Source of the DNA: Bacillota bacterium
Lineage (GTDB): Bacteria > Bacillota > Clostridia > Oscillospirales > Ruminococcaceae
NCBI GenBank assembly: GCA_023391005.1
Contig: JAEWBS010000088.1
Location: forward strand, 62,001 to 126,000
Direction: 5' to 3'
Length of the DNA stretch: 64,000 nt
The translations under genes were made by a program, and so were the position numbers. How positions within the stretch are numbered: position 1 is the first letter of the stretch; each line of letters begins with the position of its first letter. Below the pieces are notes generated by a model. The model was not told the origin of the DNA. It made no database searches and saw only the letters and a list, made by a program, of their open reading frames with translations. Positions 25,538-33,996 of this stretch are shown one piece after another.

Positions 25538-25943
25538 ATGAGCAGTTTGGCATTACCTGATCTTTCAGATAGTCTGAATTCAGAGACGGAACAGCGGTAT
25601 CTTACGTTTGGCTAAACAATCGGTTGTTTGGCGCTTCCATAGGGGCATTATGCAAATTGTGGGGGGTTCAGGAGATCACCCGGCTCCCCGACTTGCCCCT
25701 ATGTAAAAGAAGGCATTATCAACCTGTGGGGAGATTCTTGATATGCGCCCGGAATATCCTATAACGAGGAATTGGACGGCTGGAAAAGGGGGAAAACGAA
25801 AATAAAAGGTCGTTCTCCTTTTGGATTTGTCCAAATTTCTGAGCGAACATGAGTTTTTGAATTTGGCGCAGGTGATACGCAGTGAAATAAAAGAGCAGAT
25901 GGCAGCCGTGCAGACAGCCGCTGTAACCGCAGGAAAGGATTGA
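25538..25943 (+). pseudogene. cheW: cheW coupling-protein remnant
   Basis: ATG at 25538 after GGAGGAA begins MSSLALPDLSDSLNSETEQR and YLTFG, then stops. Further on, in shifting frames, come QIVGVQEITRLPDLPL, VKEGIINL and EILDMRPEYPITR, all CheW landmarks. A C-terminal DLSKFLSEHEFLNLAQVIRS runs to a TGA at 25941. Several frameshifts and a deletion of most of the middle make it non-functional. The coupling protein for the three receptors must be encoded elsewhere. Confidence 0.8.
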
Positions 25944-25944
25944 A

Positions 25945-26241
25945 ATGAAAGAAAAAACGACCATGTTTTGGGAGACAGAAAAAGAACTGAGAAAAGTTTT
26001 ACTTTTAATAAATGCTCAATTGGAAGTTACCCAGCGGGTTCTGAGCGCTCAAATGCCGAAACTGCAGGAATTGTTTTTACAATTGGCGCAGCTTGGCACG
26101 GAGCTTGGTTATGATGTGGACAGACTTGGTGTAAAGAAATTTTATGATTGTATCACAAATAGTGAATTGTTTCAGGCGAATGAGACCATACAAGGGGATG
26201 CGGGGGCTGAAAAAGGCCATGATGCCCAACAAAAAGACTAG
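25945..26241 (+). CDS. Small protein of unknown function between chemotaxis genes
   Basis: The 98-residue protein starts two bases after the cheW remnant's stop, behind GCAGGAAAGGA. It is charged and helical (TEKELRKVLLLINAQLEVTQ, LQELFLQLAQLGTELGYDV) with no signal or membrane segment. The family is not recognised. Its position between cheW and a receptor suggests a chemotaxis accessory role, but nothing in the sequence proves it. Confidence 0.6.
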   Translation: MKEKTTMFWETEKELRKVLLLINAQLEVTQRVLSAQMPKLQELFLQLAQLGTELGYDVDRLGVKKFYDCITNSELFQANETIQGDAGAEKGHDAQQKD

Positions 26242-26292
26242 CTGGACAAACGGACATCCAACAGCAATGTATAATCGCAGGAGGGTTTCACC

Positions 26293-28086
26293 ATGAAAAA
26301 CATGAAGATAAAAAAGAAATTAGTTTACAGCTTTTTAACCGTAGCATTTTTCGCTGTTATTCTAGGCGTCGTTTCTATTATCACGTTAATGAAAGTAGAC
26401 TCAATATATAATCAGGTTACGGTGATAGAAACCCCTGCGTTATATCATCTTGGACAAGCCGAGTCGAATTTGCGCGGAGAACGCTCCGAATTGCGCGCCA
26501 TGCTGGCCTATGTGGAACGTGATGACCCGCAGAAGCTTCTGGGCCGCACCGAGGCGCTTGAGGCCAATAGAGCGGCATTTCGCTTCCATATGCAAAGCTT
26601 TAAAGAGCTACAAAAGCACTCCCCGGAGGCAATGGCTGATTATGCCAAGCTGGAGGCAGCGTACAACGAATATAGTACAGGCGTAGATGAATTTATTCGG
26701 ATTTCCGGAACCATGGATGCAGATGCTACTTTTAACTACCTGTCTACATTTGCCGCCAACGCCAATGAGGTTTTGGCTGAGCTAACGATTATGAGCGGTA
26801 ATCAAATGGAGGGCGTTACACAGTTGAGCGATAGTGCCACCGCTGCGGCTGCTTCCGGCGGTATAACGGTAATCATTACTCTGGCCGTTGTTGTAATACT
26901 CTCCGTTTTGTTGGGACTGTACATAGCCCGCATCATCACGAAACCCATACTAATTATACAAACGGTTGCAAAACAGGTTGGAGAAACAGGCGACCTTGCG
27001 TTTTCAGATGACTTTATGAAGGAAGCGCTTGTATATGCTCAATACAAAGATGAAGCGGGGCAAACCCTCAATGCATTTTCCAAATTAATGGATTCAATTC
27101 TGGCAAAGAGTATTGTCTTAAAAGAAATCAGCTCCGGCAATTTAAGAGTCAATATCAACAAATTGAGTGACAGGGATGCGCTTGGCAATGCGGTTTCGGA
27201 TTTGGTTGAAAATTTAAATAACATGTTCTCCAGTATCAATATCGCATCGAATCAAGTTTCCCTAGGCTCTCAACACATTGCGGATGGCGCACAGGCTCTG
27301 GCGTCAGGCTCTACACAACAGGCGGCTGCTGTAGAGGAACTGAATGCTTCCATCAGCGAAGTGGCTGAGGAGGCAGAGGAAAACATGCGAAACATCAAGA
27401 CTGCGATGGAATACGTGAAACAGGCAGGGGTTGGGGCAGCCTCCAGCAATCAGCAGATGGGGCTGCTTACGGAGTCAATGACGGATATTGGTTCCGCATC
27501 CCGCCAGATTGCGGGTATCACCAAGGCCATAGAAGACATTGCGTTCCAAACAAATATTCTGGCGCTGAATGCCGCTGTGGAGGCGGCAAGGGCCGGTCAG
27601 CATGGAAAAGGCTTTGCGGTAGTGGCAGACGAGGTCCGCAATCTGGCTGGAAAGTCGGCTGTAGCCGCAAAACAAACCGCGGAGCTCATAGAAACGGCTG
27701 TCCGCACGGTGGAAAGAGGCACGGAAATCACCGCACAGACCGCAGAACTCCTGCAATCCGTCGAGATAAGCGCACAATCTGTAACAGAGAGCATCGAACG
27801 GGTGGCGCACGCGTCTGCCGGGCAAACCAGCGCTATCGAATTGATCAAGGAAGGGCTGAATCAAGTTTCCTCTGTGGTGCAGACAAATGCGGCTACCGCC
27901 GAGGAAAACTCCGCCACCAGCGAAGAGATGGCCGCACAGGCCGCCACGCTACAGCAGGAGGTACAGCGTTTTACGCTAAGAGATGAAAAAAGCGTCACGC
28001 CTTACAGCGCCAAACAGGCTCTGATTTCCTATACAGAAGATTCCACAGCTTCGCCGTCCTCCAGCATGCCTCTGGGAAAATACTAA
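26293..28086 (+). CDS. Methyl-accepting chemotaxis protein 2 (four-helix-bundle sensor)
   Basis: The 597-residue receptor has TM1 at about 7-32, a helical sensor of the four-helix-bundle type (LRGERSELRAMLAYVERDDP), TM2 at about 190-215, HAMP, and a signalling domain nearly identical at the tip to receptor 1 (AGQHGKGFAVVADEVRNLAG). It ends SSSMPLGKY. The leader just before its start (CAACAGCAA, then GCAGGAGGGTTTCACC) recurs before receptor 3, a sign of tandem duplication. Confidence 0.92.
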   Translation: MKNMKIKKKLVYSFLTVAFFAVILGVVSIITLMKVDSIYNQVTVIETPALYHLGQAESNLRGERSELRAMLAYVERDDPQKLLGRTEALEANRAAFRFHMQSFKELQKHSPEAMADYAKLEAAYNEYSTGVDEFIRISGTMDADATFNYLSTFAANANEVLAELTIMSGNQMEGVTQLSDSATAAAASGGITVIITLAVVVILSVLLGLYIARIITKPILIIQTVAKQVGETGDLAFSDDFMKEALVYAQYKDEAGQTLNAFSKLMDSILAKSIVLKEISSGNLRVNINKLSDRDALGNAVSDLVENLNNMFSSINIASNQVSLGSQHIADGAQALASGSTQQAAAVEELNASISEVAEEAEENMRNIKTAMEYVKQAGVGAASSNQQMGLLTESMTDIGSASRQIAGITKAIEDIAFQTNILALNAAVEAARAGQHGKGFAVVADEVRNLAGKSAVAAKQTAELIETAVRTVERGTEITAQTAELLQSVEISAQSVTESIERVAHASAGQTSAIELIKEGLNQVSSVVQTNAATAEENSATSEEMAAQAATLQQEVQRFTLRDEKSVTPYSAKQALISYTEDSTASPSSSMPLGKY

Positions 28087-28120
28087 TTGAGGCGATATGT
28101 CATGCGCAATTCTTACATAC

Positions 28121-28172
28121 CGGTCCCTTGACGACACCATCACCAATGCCCTATCTCAATCAGTGAATAACC
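28121..28172 (+). pseudogene. Fragment of a chemotaxis receptor gene
   Basis: The bases read SLDDTITNALSQSVN, matching SPDDTIANALSQTVD of receptor 1 (near 24605). No start or other receptor sequence is attached. It marks a deleted receptor copy between receptors 2 and 3. Confidence 0.65.
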
Positions 28173-28325
28173 AAGTCTGGATGTAAAGAGAACCTAATGA
28201 ATTATTTTAGACAAATGATTCATTACGGAATGACGTAGGTGCTGAAAAAACCATTTCGCCCGGCAAAGGAATAGCCGAAAAAGCGGACGTCCAACAGCAA
28301 AATTGTAATCGTAGGAGGGTTTTTC

Positions 28326-30512
28326 ATGAAAAACAGAAGCATCAAAGCATCCATATTGGTCCCTGCGCTGGCGGTATTGGCGGCTGGCATTTTACTCATG
28401 GCAGGGGTGATTGGCGCCCTTTCCTTTTCCACCACACAAAACCTGACAGGCCGGCTGATGGATGCAAGAGTCAACGAGTACAGCAACAAGTTTGAGGCCA
28501 TCTCCATGTCCTCTTACGGCACGGTTATTTCGGTGGCGCCCATTGTACAGAACCTTGCCGAAGTCTCGGAAAATCCCCGGGAGGATATTTTAAAGGTGCT
28601 GGAGGAGGCGATCAAGGGTAATGATATGCTGGTCGGCATATGGACCTGCTGGGAGCCTAACGCGCTGGACGGGCAGGACGCGCAGTATGCGGGAACGGCC
28701 TATCACGATGCCACCGGCAGGTTTATCCCCCTGATCATCCCTGACGGGCAGGGCGGCTTTAGCGTCAGCTCCGTGACGGATTACAACAGCCCTGATCCTA
28801 GTGATAACGACTTTTATCAAGGCGCATTAGACAGAGGGAAAGTACATATCTGTGACCCATATGCAGAGGCTATTAACGGCAAAACAATACTGATGACCAG
28901 TATTTCCGTTCCCATTATGCAAAATGGGCGTGCCGTCGGCGTAGTCGGTGTTGACATCAATATGGAGCATGTCATTGCCACGATGAATACGGGCTCGATT
29001 CTCGACGACGGATATATTTACACACTGTCCCCCGGCGGGTTGCTGGCGACACATCCCGACCCCAGCCTTGTTTTGCAGCCATACGACACAACATGGATGG
29101 GTGGTTACAAAGCAGAGGTTGAACGCGTGGTCCAAAATGGCGGTAGCTTCTCGGTTAACGCCTATTCGGACGTTACCAATACCAATATGACCTTTTTAGG
29201 CTCCGGCATAAAAATTGGTGATACGGACAAGTACTGGGTGGTTTGTGGCGTTGTGCCGGAAAAGACCGTGAACGCTGCATCCATCTCCCAGTTGATTACC
29301 GTCATTGGCATCGGCGTTTTGCTAATCGCTATTGTAGGTGTTACGATTTTTGTCATTGTCCGCAGGCGACTGCAAGACCTTCCGATATTGACCCAGATTG
29401 CAAGCGGTATGGCGCTTGGCAATATCTCTGTGGCGGATGGACGGCAGGTTGATAGAACCTCCAACACGCGCAATGAAATTATTCTTTTAATCCGTGCTTT
29501 TGCGGATATGGCCGACGGTGTGAAGCAGCAGGCCGACATTTTAGGACAGATTGCCCAAGGGGACTATTCGGTGGCAATTCCCATTCGTTCGGATGCCGAT
29601 TTGATGAACAAGGCGCTTAACAAAATGATTCAAAATATGAACGAAGCGATGTCGGTTATCGATAACGCTGCCAATCAGGTTGCAATTGGCTCTAACCAGG
29701 TTTCCAGCGGGGCGCAGGCACTGGCGTCAGGCTCTACGCAGCAGGCCGCTACCGTAGAGGAACTGAATGCTTCCATCAGCGAAGTCGCCGCAAAGGCGGA
29801 GGAAAACCTGTCGAGTGTCAAAATTGCAGCGGAATATGTAAAACAGGCAGTGGCCGGAGTCACCTCCAGCAATCAGCAGATGGGGCTGCTCACCGAGTCA
29901 ATGTCCGACATTGGTTCCGCATCCAGCCAGATTGCGGGCATCACCAAGGTCATTGAGGATATTGCGTTTCAGACCAACATTCTCGCACTTAACGCCGCCA
30001 TTGAAGCAGCCCGTGCGGGAGCCGCCGGAAAAGGCTTTGCGGTGGTGGCGGACGAGGTGCGGAATCTGGCAGGAAAATCGGCCGAAGCCGCAAAAAAGAC
30101 GGAAGAACTCATTGACCGGACTGTACTCACAGTTGAAAGAGGCATAGAAATTACCTCACAGACCGCAGAACTCCTGCAATCCGTCGGGATAAGCGCACAA
30201 TCTGTGACAGAAAGCATTGAAAGGGTGGAGCATACATCCGCTCAACAAGCCGCCGCCATTGAACAGATTGATGAAGGGCTGAGTCAGGTTTCTGCGGTGG
30301 TACAGACCAATGCGGCGACCGCCGAGGAAAACTCTGCCACCAGCGAAGAGATGTCGGCACAGGCCGCCATGCTGCGTCAGGAGGTGCAGCGGTTTAAGCT
30401 GAAAGGCGACAAAAGAGGCACGCTTCATTACGAAATGCCTTCCTATCCAGAGAATTCAACAGCTATGTTGTCTTCCGGTATGCCCCTTTCGGAGGGACAC
30501 AGTAAATACTGA
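28326..30512 (+). CDS. Methyl-accepting chemotaxis protein 3 (dCache sensor)
   Basis: The 728-residue receptor has TM1 at about 10-35, a double-Cache extracytoplasmic sensor at about 40-315 (GIWTCWEPNALDGQDAQY, KTILMTSISVPIMQNGRAVG, GVVGVDINMEHVIATM), TM2 at about 322-346, HAMP, and the same signalling domain type as its neighbours. dCache sensors bind amino acids or other small polar ligands. The C-terminus ends SSGMPLSEGHSKY, similar to receptor 2. Its sensor differs from receptors 1 and 2, while the cytoplasmic part has stayed alike. Confidence 0.92.
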   Translation: MKNRSIKASILVPALAVLAAGILLMAGVIGALSFSTTQNLTGRLMDARVNEYSNKFEAISMSSYGTVISVAPIVQNLAEVSENPREDILKVLEEAIKGNDMLVGIWTCWEPNALDGQDAQYAGTAYHDATGRFIPLIIPDGQGGFSVSSVTDYNSPDPSDNDFYQGALDRGKVHICDPYAEAINGKTILMTSISVPIMQNGRAVGVVGVDINMEHVIATMNTGSILDDGYIYTLSPGGLLATHPDPSLVLQPYDTTWMGGYKAEVERVVQNGGSFSVNAYSDVTNTNMTFLGSGIKIGDTDKYWVVCGVVPEKTVNAASISQLITVIGIGVLLIAIVGVTIFVIVRRRLQDLPILTQIASGMALGNISVADGRQVDRTSNTRNEIILLIRAFADMADGVKQQADILGQIAQGDYSVAIPIRSDADLMNKALNKMIQNMNEAMSVIDNAANQVAIGSNQVSSGAQALASGSTQQAATVEELNASISEVAAKAEENLSSVKIAAEYVKQAVAGVTSSNQQMGLLTESMSDIGSASSQIAGITKVIEDIAFQTNILALNAAIEAARAGAAGKGFAVVADEVRNLAGKSAEAAKKTEELIDRTVLTVERGIEITSQTAELLQSVGISAQSVTESIERVEHTSAQQAAAIEQIDEGLSQVSAVVQTNAATAEENSATSEEMSAQAAMLRQEVQRFKLKGDKRGTLHYEMPSYPENSTAMLSSGMPLSEGHSKY

Positions 30513-30523
30513 TGCTTGAGCAA

Positions 30524-30703
30524 TCAAATAGTAAATAGAATATCAGCCAATGGATTTACACTTGTATTACCGTTTTTCGGGTTATAGATTTTGTTGCCCT
30601 GCGGGTCAAAAGTGTACTCCGCGCAAGCTGTGAGTTTTGGCCTTTCGATTTTCTCCACCTGAAATGGCGGTTTTTCTGAGTTTTTGGTTTGCTTTTTAAG
30701 GTT
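30524..30703 (-). pseudogene. Unrecognised C-terminal fragment, possibly mobile-element cargo
   Basis: The minus strand reads VEKIERPKLTACAEYTFDPQ, then GNKIYNPKNGNTSVNPLADI and LFTI before a TGA at 30524. There is no start codon, and an in-frame stop lies at 30704. The composition looks like a real protein end. I do not recognise the family with certainty; similar asparagine/lysine-rich tails occur in accessory proteins of conjugative elements. Confidence 0.35.
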
Positions 30704-30953
30704 CTATCCCAATTTAAGACACAGCCCCTTTTTAGATGCGAAGGGGGTGCGAAACATATCCAGAGCCTTTTACCAGACGCATATCCATAGCACTCGACTT
30801 GTATGGCATCAAAGAAAAAGTTATGCAGAAAGCTACGCCTACACGCACAGGTAAACGTACCGAATTAGCCCATCCTTATGGGGTGTTTGGGGAAGTAATC
30901 GAAAGGGATAGACAGGATTGCGACACGCACCAAGGAGTAAGGAGGAATGTAAG

Positions 30954-32333
30954 GTGGAGCATATGAAGAAAAAGCAAATGGCAGCAGTAGAGCATGAGGT
31001 TGAGAAAAGTCAAACCGTCGACTTTTTGACAACCCTACCCGATCGCTATGATTTTGTGAGAGATATGGAAAAAGCGTTATATGAAGCGGAATCCGAACGC
31101 TCTGGATATGTTATTCTGGTTGGCATTGCAGACTTTACGATTATCAATCAGGGGTACGGATATGAAATCGGAGACGGCCTGATCATCGCGCTCTCCCAGT
31201 TTCTTAAACATAATTTTTCGGCTGAAAACTATTGCATATATCGCATTAACAGCAATGATTTCATCGTGCTGTGTCATAATCCGAATCATCCCGGCCAGCT
31301 CGATCAAGATATGGGAATCATCACCAAGCGATTCCAGTCTTCGTGGGCAATTAAAGGCAAAACGGTGTACTGTTCCGTCAAAATTGCAGCTGTCTATTAT
31401 CCTACCGACGGAAAATCAACAGAGGGCATCTTTCATCATCTGGACAGCACCCTTTATCAAGCCAAAGAGAATGAGAAAAACGGATTTGCGATCTGTCACG
31501 AGGATATTCAAAATGTGTCCCATATTGTTTTTAAGGATCGGGAAATTGAGAAAATGCTCCGCATTGCGGTAAAAGAGAATTTTGAGAGGCTGGTGGTCTA
31601 CTACCAGCCGATCTACAGTTCTGTTACGAACAACATGATTGGCTCGGAAGCACTCCTGCGTTATGTCATGAAGGATGGAAGAATGATTTCGCCCTCTCAG
31701 TTTATTCCGATTGCGGAAAGATGCGGCCTGATCATACCCATTGGCGAATTTGTCTTAAAATCCGCCGCCCAGTTCTGTAAGGACATGATTGAGGCCGGAA
31801 AGCCGGATTTCTGTGTCTCAGTGAATGTGTCGATTCGCCAATGGGAGATGCCGGGTTTTGATGAAGCGGTTATGCAAATTCTGGACGAGGTGAATGTCCC
31901 CTATGGAAACATTGTTTTAGAAATTACGGAGGGGATGGCCGCAACCAACATCAATCGGATTCACGGGACCTGTAGAAAGCTGCGTGAGCAGGGCGTGCAA
32001 ATTGCCTTGGATGATTTCGGTACCGGCTATTCCTCTCTGAACATGATACGCACCATGCCTATTGACCTGATAAAAATAGATCAAACATTTACAAACGACG
32101 TGACGACGGATGAATACACCCATCTGTTTATGCGATTAATCACCAAGCTTGGGCACCAGTTGGGAATTGCCGTGTGTGTGGAAGGTGTGCAGGAGCAGAA
32201 TCAACTGGCAAGCTGCAAAGACATGGGCATTGATTTCATTCAGGGCTACCTATATCATCGGCCGGTTCTGGGGCAAGAACTGATAAAGATCATGCAAAAG
32301 GGATGCGATTCTATTCAGAATGCAATTTATTAA
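30954..32333 (+). CDS. GGDEF-EAL protein with degenerate GGDEF, likely c-di-GMP phosphodiesterase
   Basis: GTG at 30954 lies eight bases after GGAGG; ATG at 30963 is an alternative. The roughly 459-residue cytosolic protein has a GGDEF domain at about 25-190 whose signature has become INSNDF, so cyclase activity should be lost. An EAL domain at about 210-450 has conserved motifs: YYQPIYSS, SEALLRY, the DDFGTGYSSL loop and EGVQEQNQL. The degenerate domain may bind GTP or regulate the EAL part. It probably degrades the c-di-GMP made by the two cyclases on either side of this block. Confidence 0.88.
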   Translation: MEHMKKKQMAAVEHEVEKSQTVDFLTTLPDRYDFVRDMEKALYEAESERSGYVILVGIADFTIINQGYGYEIGDGLIIALSQFLKHNFSAENYCIYRINSNDFIVLCHNPNHPGQLDQDMGIITKRFQSSWAIKGKTVYCSVKIAAVYYPTDGKSTEGIFHHLDSTLYQAKENEKNGFAICHEDIQNVSHIVFKDREIEKMLRIAVKENFERLVVYYQPIYSSVTNNMIGSEALLRYVMKDGRMISPSQFIPIAERCGLIIPIGEFVLKSAAQFCKDMIEAGKPDFCVSVNVSIRQWEMPGFDEAVMQILDEVNVPYGNIVLEITEGMAATNINRIHGTCRKLREQGVQIALDDFGTGYSSLNMIRTMPIDLIKIDQTFTNDVTTDEYTHLFMRLITKLGHQLGIAVCVEGVQEQNQLASCKDMGIDFIQGYLYHRPVLGQELIKIMQKGCDSIQNAIY

Positions 32334-32397
32334 TTTGCTTAAATATGACATGAGGTATGTAGATGAACAACATGGGTGACGCAAAAAGGGCTGCCCC

Positions 32398-32467
32398 ACA
32401 GTTGAAAGAGGAACAGAAATTACCTCACAGACCAGGGCTTCTGCAATCCGTCGGGGCAAGCGCCAAG
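32398..32467 (+). pseudogene. Fragment copied from a chemotaxis receptor gene
   Basis: About 70 bases, starting ACAGTTGAAAGAGG and containing AAATTACCTCACAGACC and CTGCAATCCGTCGGG, match receptor 3 at about 30129-30196 with few changes. There is no open frame. It is a second receptor scrap, on the far side of the GGDEF-EAL gene. The rest of 32334-32592 shows only a short GC-rich hairpin near 32528-32552. Confidence 0.75.
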
Positions 32468-32592
32468 AATATCAGTCAGTCATAGACCACCATACTAATT
32501 CGTTTAGGCACTAAGCTGGAACAGGGCGCGGCTGGCTACCGCGCTCGACCCCATTCAATTATCGGAAAGCATAGGTAAGGGGGTACGATTCT

Positions 32593-33690
32593 ATGAAATT
32601 ATTGAAATACTATGGATACCCTTATACGGATTATGCTGCCAGCAAGCAAGCGGTCTTTGCGAGCAACCGGTTGATAGTAAAACGCATTCTGATCTTTTCT
32701 TCTCTCGTATTGATAATCGCGGCACTGTTTACTTATATGTTCACAACGATGGCGTATCTGCGCGTTGCCTATACCATAACCGCCGTTTTGATTACGGCGT
32801 TGGTCCTATTGTGCCGTTTTGCCGCGATCAAAAAGAACAGCACGCTCTGCGCCTATTTATATATGACCATCATGTTCAGCTTTGGCATTGTGGTGGCAAC
32901 CTTTGACCGAAAGCAGACCGCCACGGTTTTTAACGCGCTGCTCATTATGCTCCCAATCCTGTTCACCGATCATTTCATACGAATGTCGGCGTTTACCGCC
33001 TTTTTCAGCAGTATCTTCTGTATTGTAACTTATTTGCTCAAGCCTGCCGGCGTAATAGAACACGATGTTATGAGTACAATTTTCTTTTGGGCTGCCGCGA
33101 TGTTTTTACACTTCCAGATCAGCCACAGCGCCATTGGCCGCATAATTAGCGACCGTCAACGTGACGAGGCCCAGTGTGCGCTGCATATACAGGCGCAAAG
33201 GGACGCCTTGACCGGGCTGTATAATCGCAGCGCCTTTTTCGATTTGGCTGAATCTCACCTGAGAAAGCAAAGCGTGTCTTCCTCCTGCTCGGCGTTGTGC
33301 ATTATGGATTTGGATAATTTCAAATTCATTAACGACACCTATGGTCATCAGGTAGGCGATCAGGTTATCACCGGCATTGGCAACGTTTTGAAAAAATCGC
33401 TGCGCGACACCGATATTATCGGGCGCTTGGGGGGCGACGAATATATCTTTTTGCTGGTCGATATCGGCGGCGGAGCGGCAGCCGTGCTTGATAGGCTGCT
33501 GAGTGAGGTGGCGCAGATCGGTGATCATATGAATCTGTCCATACAGAGCTCGGTGGGGATTATCATAGCGGATGATGGGACGGACGACTTGGATAGTTTG
33601 TACCACAAGGCGGATCTTGCCCTTTACGAAGCTAAAAACGCCGGGCGCAACCGATATGTGTTTTACAAAGACGAATTGAGCCGGGAGTAA
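32593..33690 (+). CDS. Membrane-bound diguanylate cyclase (GGDEF)
   Basis: The 365-residue protein has about six hydrophobic segments between residues 30 and 195 and a GGDEF domain at about 200-360: RDALTGLYNRSAFFDLAESH, MDLDNFKFINDTYGHQVGDQ and the active GGDEY signature. An RxxD inhibitory site appears likely at RDTD before the active site. It makes c-di-GMP at the membrane; the multi-helix N-terminus, rather than a Cache domain, is the probable sensor. The ribosome site is weak (TAAGGGGGTACGATTCT). Confidence 0.9.
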   Translation: MKLLKYYGYPYTDYAASKQAVFASNRLIVKRILIFSSLVLIIAALFTYMFTTMAYLRVAYTITAVLITALVLLCRFAAIKKNSTLCAYLYMTIMFSFGIVVATFDRKQTATVFNALLIMLPILFTDHFIRMSAFTAFFSSIFCIVTYLLKPAGVIEHDVMSTIFFWAAAMFLHFQISHSAIGRIISDRQRDEAQCALHIQAQRDALTGLYNRSAFFDLAESHLRKQSVSSSCSALCIMDLDNFKFINDTYGHQVGDQVITGIGNVLKKSLRDTDIIGRLGGDEYIFLLVDIGGGAAAVLDRLLSEVAQIGDHMNLSIQSSVGIIIADDGTDDLDSLYHKADLALYEAKNAGRNRYVFYKDELSRE

Positions 33691-33766
33691 GAAATAGAGG
33701 TCACGAGCCGGGGGCGGACGTGTCCTTGACGAAACGTTGCGAAAGCATTGCTTTCCGATAATATTT

Positions 33767-33795
33767 AATGCGGTCACTGTGGTGGCCGCATTTTT
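33767..33795 (+). terminator. Terminator after the membrane cyclase gene
   Basis: AATGCGGTCAC pairs with GTGGCCGCATT and is followed by a T-run, closing the sensory block. The 200 bases from here to the ger operon contain only promoter-like AT-rich sequence. Confidence 0.8.
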
Positions 33796-33996
33796 GCGTC
33801 CACCACCAGAAAAGTCGTCATGCGATAAACGGAGAGGCGAGAGTGCGCATTTTGAATCTGTAAGTGCTTACAATCGCGCACATTATAAGAATATCTCCTC
33901 CTTGCCCTAATACTGTTCTCCCGCAGGAGAATAAATGGTTTTCTGCATGTTTTTTAATGAATATTCTGGTAATACTTGTCTAGTGAAAGGGATGAT

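Noticed and set aside
30820..30875. ACGCACAGG and AAAGCTACG segments recalling a c-di-GMP-I riboswitch upstream of the GGDEF-EAL gene
   Set aside because: The two conserved halves are in the wrong order and the three-way stem cannot be drawn. Only short chance matches remain.
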